This document shows, piece by piece, positions 59,616 through 64,000 of a stretch of DNA of 64,000 nt (position 1 is the first letter of the stretch; every line of letters begins with the position of its first letter). The stretch covers positions 77,148 to 141,147 of the forward strand of contig NZ_SMYZ01000039.1 in the NCBI RefSeq assembly GCF_004919685.1, given 5' to 3'. A program made the position numbers and the translations under genes. The DNA comes from Mesorhizobium norvegicum. GTDB taxonomy: Bacteria; Pseudomonadota; Alphaproteobacteria; Rhizobiales; Rhizobiaceae. A model generated the notes under the pieces. That model saw only the letters and a list, made by a program, of their open reading frames with translations. It was not told the DNA's origin and did not search any database.

Positions 59616-59789
59616 GCGCCGCCCCTCACTGTCCTGCCGGACATCTCTCCCCGTGAACGGGGAGAGAGGCGCTGGCCGCGACGCTGGCGCCTTCTTAGCG
59701 ACATTGGAGATTGGCGAAATCGGCGATGACAGCGTCCCTCGCCCCGTTTACGGGGAGAGGATGCCGGCAGGCAGGTGAGGGGCGGCGCC
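59616..59789. repeat. Dispersed palindromic repeat, family A, copy 2
   Basis: Nearly the same sequence as 37322-37490, with the same terminal inverted repeat ending in GGTGAGGGGC and a few substitutions and small indels in the middle. It lies between the oxidoreductase and binding-protein genes. Confidence 0.88.
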
Positions 59790-59803
59790 GACTTCGACAA
59801 TTG

Positions 59804-60967
59804 TCACTTCACCGCCGAATCGAACAGATGCGCCTTGATCTTCTCGACGTCGAGCGCGGCGAAGCCTTCCGACAGCTTGTATCCGTCGGCATCGGCCTTG
59901 ACCTTGGCCTTGTCGAAATCGTTGGCCGGGCCGATCAGCTCGTTGGTGCAGACGTCCTCGGCCTTCACCGGAGCGGTGATCTGGCCGATCTTGTGGATCT
60001 CGTCGAAGAAGCCCTGCCAGCTCGCCATGTCGTGCGAGCCCCAGCCGCCACGCTTGTCCATGTCGCCACGGAAGACGTTGATCTGCTGCAGGATCGAGGT
60101 GGTGCCGAGCTCGGGGCCCAGATTCTTGGCCAGCGTCGGGAACTGCTCGAACACCGCTTCGACGGCCGCGCGGGGATTTTGATACCCAAACTCCAGGCCC
60201 ATCGCCCAGCCGCGCAGGTACTTTTCCAGGAACGCCTTGCGGTCGGGATCCTCGAGGTCGGCGGCGCGCACGACGAAGGTGTTGGCCGGCAGCTTCGAAT
60301 TCTGCACGCCGAGCCAGTATTCGAAGTCGAGCCCCTTGGCGATCCATTCGGCACGCAGCCCTTCCCACGACAGGGCGGCGTCGCCCTGGCCGCCGGCAAG
60401 GGCGGTGCCCCAGGTCGGCCAGCCGGCTTCGACATATTTGACCTTCTTGATGTCGACGCCTTGCGCGGCCAGCAGCGGGTCGGTGATCGACTGCCAGGCG
60501 GCGGAGCCGAGCAGGATGGTCTTGCCTTCCAGCTTCTTCAGATCGTTCGATCCCTCGCCCTTGCGGAAGGCAAAGCTGAACGTGTCGCGCGCGCCCATGT
60601 GGAACACCGACTTCAGCTTCATGCCGTTCTGGATGGCGAAGGAGAACACGCCGGGCGACGGAAAGCCCATATCGGCCTGGCCGACATCGACGAACTTCAC
60701 CGTCGCGGTGCCGTCCGACGGTCCCGGCTGCATGTCGGTGTCCAGCCCGTCGAAATAACCGGCCTTCTTGGCTGCCCAGTAGGGATAGTCGTCGAGCACT
60801 TCGAGCGTGCCGCGCGGCGAGATCCAGGTGAATTTTCCATAAGCCTCGGCCCTGGCCTTGAGGCCCGTGGCGCCAAGCGCCGTAGCGGTCACCAGCCCGG
60901 CGCCGGTCACCTGCAGGAAATAGCGGCGGCTGATCCCCGCCGGGTTGATCGAGTTCTCTTTGGTCAT
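59804..60967 (-). CDS. ABC transporter substrate-binding protein, NitT/TauT type, Tat-exported
   Basis: A 387-residue binding protein. The N-terminus ISRRYFLQVTGAGLV carries a twin-arginine motif before a hydrophobic stretch and ALGATGLKARAEA, so it should be exported folded by Tat. The body follows the NMT1/TauA-type fold (YPYWAAKKAGYFDGL, VDVGQADMGFPSPGVFSFAIQNGMKLKSV). NitT/TauT-family proteins bind nitrate, sulfonates, pyrimidines, aromatic acids and others, and the ligand cannot be told here. It is 70 nt downstream of the permease gene. Confidence 0.92.
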   Translation of the reverse strand: MTKENSINPAGISRRYFLQVTGAGLVTATALGATGLKARAEAYGKFTWISPRGTLEVLDDYPYWAAKKAGYFDGLDTDMQPGPSDGTATVKFVDVGQADMGFPSPGVFSFAIQNGMKLKSVFHMGARDTFSFAFRKGEGSNDLKKLEGKTILLGSAAWQSITDPLLAAQGVDIKKVKYVEAGWPTWGTALAGGQGDAALSWEGLRAEWIAKGLDFEYWLGVQNSKLPANTFVVRAADLEDPDRKAFLEKYLRGWAMGLEFGYQNPRAAVEAVFEQFPTLAKNLGPELGTTSILQQINVFRGDMDKRGGWGSHDMASWQGFFDEIHKIGQITAPVKAEDVCTNELIGPANDFDKAKVKADADGYKLSEGFAALDVEKIKAHLFDSAVK

Positions 60968-61037
60968 GGCATTCCCCTTTTTGTTTGACGTCAGTCTCTT
61001 GCCGCCCGCCTCCCGGGCGCCGTCTTATCCTTTGTGT

Positions 61038-61886
61038 TCAAGCCTCCCAGCTCGCCCATTTCTTGCCGATCAGGAAGAACAGCACGTAGATCAGGATGCC
61101 GAGCGTCGACAGGATCAGCACCACCGCGAAGAATTGCGGCATCTGGATCATCGACGAATAGGTGGTCAGCCGGTTGCCGAGGCCGAAGCCGCCGCCGACC
61201 ATTTCGGCGCCGACCGCGGTCAGCAGGCCGAAGATGGCGCCGATCATCAGCCCGACCAGGATCATCGGCAGCGCCATCGGCGCGCGGATCTTCCAGAATA
61301 TCTGCAAGGTGCTGGCGCCATAGGAGCGCGCCAGCGCGATCTTGGCGCTGTCGACACGGCGGAAACCGGTGGCGGCATTGATCATCACCATCGGCCCGGC
61401 GGCCAGCGCCACCGCGATGATGCGCGGCGTGTAGCCGAAGCCGAAGCGCAGGATAAGCAGCGGCACCAGCGCCAGCATCGGCGTGGTGACCAAAAGCAGG
61501 ATGTAGGGCGCGACGATCTTCTCGGCGAACGGGAACTGGGTGATGACGGCGGCCAGCACCAGGCCGATGATGGCGCCGATGGTGAAGCCGGATAGCAGCT
61601 CGACCAGCGTGTAGCCGAGATGCGGCGCGATCAGCGGGAACTCGTCGAACAGCGCATAGGCGATCGAGCTCGGCGGCGGCATGATATAGAGCGGCACGTG
61701 GAACAGCCGCAGCGCCAGCTCGATGCCGCCGATGATGATCACCGCCACGGCAAGAATGGCCGCCACCTCCTTGCCCGACTTGATGCCGGGGCCACTGGCG
61801 AAGGCCGACAGGTTGGTCAGGCTGACCTCATGGCCGTCGCCCGACTTGGACTTCGAGAATTCCGGAATGGCGTCGCCTCCGCTCAC
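61038..61886 (-). CDS. ABC transporter permease, NitT/TauT (SsuC/TauC) type
   Basis: About 282 residues from a GTG that overlaps the ATPase stop (GTGA). There are roughly six hydrophobic helices, and the binding-protein-dependent permease loop that contacts the ATPase lies in the segment SYGASTLQIFWKIRAPMALP (EAA-like loop). The long open frame upstream of this start is a shadow of the ATPase gene. It pairs with the neighbouring ATPase and Tat-exported binding protein. Confidence 0.92.
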   Translation of the reverse strand: MSGGDAIPEFSKSKSGDGHEVSLTNLSAFASGPGIKSGKEVAAILAVAVIIIGGIELALRLFHVPLYIMPPPSSIAYALFDEFPLIAPHLGYTLVELLSGFTIGAIIGLVLAAVITQFPFAEKIVAPYILLLVTTPMLALVPLLILRFGFGYTPRIIAVALAAGPMVMINAATGFRRVDSAKIALARSYGASTLQIFWKIRAPMALPMILVGLMIGAIFGLLTAVGAEMVGGGFGLGNRLTTYSSMIQMPQFFAVVLILSTLGILIYVLFFLIGKKWASWEA

Positions 61887-62710
61887 GGTCTGATCCTCAC
61901 GATCTCGGCGCTCGGGCGCTCCGGCGCTTTTGGCCGCGTGCGCTCGCCGACAATGTCCATCTTGATCCGGTTGGTGAGGTCGAAGACCTCCTTCGTCGCC
62001 ATGATCTCCAGCGAGCGCGGCCGCGCAAACGGCACGCGATACTCCTTGGCGACACGACCCGGCCGGGCGCTCAGCACCACCACCCGGTCGGAGAGGAAGA
62101 TCGCCTCCTCGATGCTGTGAGTGATGAAGACGATGGTGGTCTTGGTGTCGAGCCAGATCTCCTCGACCAGCCGGTTCATCTCCTCGCGGGTAAAACTGTC
62201 GAGCGCGCCGAACGGCTCGTCCATCAGCAGCACCGACGGCTTCAGTGCCAGCGCCCGCACGATCGCCGCGCGTTGCTGCATGCCGCCCGACAGTTCGCGC
62301 GGGAACTTGCCGCCGAAGCCGTCGAGCCCGACGCGGTTGAGCAGATGCGCGATCCACGCCCGATCCGGCTTCTCGCCCTTGATCTCGAAGGGGAAGCGGA
62401 TGTTGGCGTCGAGATTGCGCCACGGCAGGAGGTTCGCTTCCTGGAAGACGATGCCGATATCGGGATGCGGTCCGGTGATGGCCTTGCCGTCGAGCCGGAT
62501 CTCGCCGCTGGTCAGGCTGTGCAGGCCCGACATCGACCACAAAAGGGTCGTCTTGCCGCAGCCGGAAGGGCCGACGATCGAGACGATTTCATTGGCACTG
62601 ATGTCGAGGCTGCAACCGTCCAGCGCCAGCAGGTCGCCGGAGGCCGTGTGATAGATCTTGGTCGCTGCCTGCACGCCAAGCTTCGGGTTTCTTGCATCGC
62701 CCGTATTCAT
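61883..62710 (-). CDS. ABC transporter ATP-binding protein, NitT/TauT (SsuB/TauB) type
   Basis: A 275-residue ATPase. Walker A is GPSGCGKTT (about 47-55), the Q-loop FQEANLLPW, the signature LSGGMQQR, Walker B VLLMDEPFGALD and the switch His in FITHSIEEA. This is the standard order for the nitrate/sulfonate/taurine class. It is the first gene of the transporter operon, reading away from the divergent RpiR regulator. Confidence 0.95.
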   Translation of the reverse strand: MNTGDARNPKLGVQAATKIYHTASGDLLALDGCSLDISANEIVSIVGPSGCGKTTLLWSMSGLHSLTSGEIRLDGKAITGPHPDIGIVFQEANLLPWRNLDANIRFPFEIKGEKPDRAWIAHLLNRVGLDGFGGKFPRELSGGMQQRAAIVRALALKPSVLLMDEPFGALDSFTREEMNRLVEEIWLDTKTTIVFITHSIEEAIFLSDRVVVLSARPGRVAKEYRVPFARPRSLEIMATKEVFDLTNRIKMDIVGERTRPKAPERPSAEIVRIRP

Positions 62711-62847
62711 CTGCCCCCCGGGAAGATTGCGCGATGAGCCACTGGCTCACCCGACCGCGAAAATCAGTCTGTAACTATCCTACTTTCCTGTCAAGCACGA
62801 GCGCTGGTACCCGTATCACAAAAATGGGCTTTCATAGCTATCCAATT

Positions 62848-62869
62848 GTTTTCACGATGTTTTCATGAC
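62848..62869. promoter_or_regulatory. Tandem 11-bp repeat in the divergent promoter region
   Basis: GTTTTCACGAT is followed directly by GTTTTCATGAC in the 322-nt AT-richer gap between the ABC operon and the RpiR gene. Nearby TTTCAT and TGAAAT words extend the pattern. It is a candidate operator for the divergent regulator, and no other gene is seen in this gap. Confidence 0.4.
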
Positions 62870-63032
62870 CTTGAAATATATGTTGCTTTCCTACATACTT
62901 CGGAACTCGCACGGGCTGGAAGGAAGCGGAGAAGGTGAGGTTTCCGGTTGCGATGCGGTCAGGCACATGGAGCCACGGCGTGCAAACATGCTAAGACAAC
63001 AGCCTCGCAACCCAGGGAAAGACCAGGACTCC

Positions 63033-63977
63033 ATGATCGAAGCTGGCAGCCAGGACGAGCCTGTTTCAGGCCACGACACTGAGGCGCGCGACCCTGTCCG
63101 GCGCATCCCCGACATCATCTCGCTGGTCAAGGATTCCTATAGCGAATTGCGCCCGGCCGAACGGCGTGTCGCCGATGTCGTGCTCGACGATGTCAAATAC
63201 GCCGTCGACGCCTCCAACGCCGCCCTTGCCCAGCGCGCCGGGGTCAGCGAACCGACGGTGACCCGGTTCTGCCGCGCCATCGGCTGCGAGGGCGTGCGCG
63301 ACTTCAAGCTGAAGCTGGCGCAGAGCCTCGTCGTCGGTGCGCTCTATCTGGCCAAGTCGCCTTCCGTCAGCAACGACAATGGCATGCCGTTCTGGAACGC
63401 CGTGTTCGGCGAGGCCCGCCGGGCACTGCAGGAAGCCGAGCGGCAGCTCGACCCGGCGCAGTTGCAGAAGGCGGCCGAGCTGATCGCCAAGGCGCGCCAG
63501 GTTACCGTCTTCGGCCTCGGCGGGAGCTCCTCGGCGCTGGCGCAGGAAACCCAGTACCGGCTGTTCCGCTACGGCATATCGATCAGCGCCCAATGCGATC
63601 CCTATCTGATGCGCATGACCGCCTCGACGCTCAAGCCCGGCGATCTGGTGATCGCCATTTCGGCCACGGGACGCACCCGCGAGGTGATCGAGGCCGTCGA
63701 GCTCGCCAAGCACTACCGCGCCAATGCGATCGCGGTGACCGCGCCCGACACCGAACTGGCGCGCGCCTGCGACGTCAGGCTGACGGTGGCGGTGCCCGAA
63801 TATCCCGATACGCTGAAGCCGACGGCGTCGCGCTTCGCCTTCCTGGCGGCGATCGACCTTTTGGCGGTGGCCTCGGCCTACAAGCTCGACGGCTCGGCCC
63901 GCGAGACCGTCCGCCGCATCAAATACAACGCCCAGATCCACCGCACCGGCAAGGAGATGGAGCCGCTCGGAGACTAG
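63033..63977 (+). CDS. MurR/RpiR family transcriptional regulator
   Basis: About 314 residues from ATG 63033, which has AGGA 5 nt upstream; earlier in-frame ATGs to 62865 give an N-terminus of unlikely composition and would bury the promoter. The HTH_6 domain is at about 20-100 (LRPAERRVADVVLDD, AQRAGVSEPTVTRFCRAIG), and a SIS sugar-phosphate-binding domain follows (VFGLGGSSSALAQETQYRL, GDLVIAISATGRTREVIEAVE). Such proteins repress or activate catabolic operons in response to phosphosugars or related ligands. It is divergent from the ABC operon and presumably controls it. Confidence 0.92.
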   Translation: MIEAGSQDEPVSGHDTEARDPVRRIPDIISLVKDSYSELRPAERRVADVVLDDVKYAVDASNAALAQRAGVSEPTVTRFCRAIGCEGVRDFKLKLAQSLVVGALYLAKSPSVSNDNGMPFWNAVFGEARRALQEAERQLDPAQLQKAAELIAKARQVTVFGLGGSSSALAQETQYRLFRYGISISAQCDPYLMRMTASTLKPGDLVIAISATGRTREVIEAVELAKHYRANAIAVTAPDTELARACDVRLTVAVPEYPDTLKPTASRFAFLAAIDLLAVASAYKLDGSARETVRRIKYNAQIHRTGKEMEPLGD

Positions 63978-64000
63978 CTCCCTTCTCCCCGTTCACGGGG
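63978..64000. repeat. Start of another palindromic repeat, cut by the window edge
   Basis: The final bases contain CTTCTCCCCGTTCACGGGG, the hairpin typical of the family A/C elements elsewhere in this window. The remainder lies outside. Confidence 0.5.

Overview
The window looks like chromosome from a high-GC member of the Rhizobiales (Hyphomicrobiales), most like Mesorhizobium. The evidence is codon usage, class III nucleotidyl cyclases fused to TPR repeats, IalB and SapC proteins, an RpiR-controlled ABC transporter locus, and several families of rhizobial intergenic palindromes. The genus is inferred, since no rRNA or housekeeping marker is present.

Region 1 (1-21,631) is the right end of an integrated genomic island. 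It carries most of a dpd locus, the known system that inserts 7-deazaguanine bases into DNA and restricts unmodified DNA. The genes are the 3' part of dpdB, then queE-queD-queC (making preQ0), then dpdE-F-G-H-I-J-K and a last gene called dpdD. Almost all overlap by a few bases. The transglycosylase gene dpdA and dpdC are not in the window and would be expected to the left. A tyrosine integrase faces the operon, and a 45-nt copy of the 3' half of tRNA-Gly(GCC), followed by what looks like the native tRNA terminator, marks the island's right junction.

Region 2 (21.8-37.2 kb) is a mosaic. It holds four class III cyclases: three of cyclase / TolB-like / TPR type and one membrane adenylyl cyclase. 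With them are an orphan polyamine-binding protein and long stretches with no recognisable gene. Three decayed gene ends are visible (PfpI, SapC, FAD-linked oxidase). A roughly 310-bp duplication of the sapC 3' end flanks a cassette holding the third TPR cyclase, a secreted-type HExxH peptidase homologue, a protein ending in five perfect GRSGGAM repeats, and a small AT-richer protein.

Region 3 (37.0-54.9 kb) is a surface or tail-collar block. A compact minus-strand run encodes three MdpB-like tail-collar proteins, a beta-propeller-like protein and a GNAT acetyltransferase, with a DUF6916-type protein nearby. Upstream is a 12.9-kb gene for a 4,312-residue inverse autotransporter with a huge beta-helix passenger. 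An IalB protein is divergent from it.

Region 4 (55.2-64 kb) is a catabolic or uptake locus. It has an M24 peptidase, an amidase, a Gfo/Idh/MocA oxidoreductase, a NitT/TauT-type ABC transporter and a divergent RpiR regulator. Palindromic repeats lie between many of the genes.

The strongest leads are the dpd island with its unusual QueD (Ser at the catalytic Cys position), the giant inverse autotransporter, the sapC-flanked peptidase/GRSGGAM cassette, and the triple tail-collar cluster.
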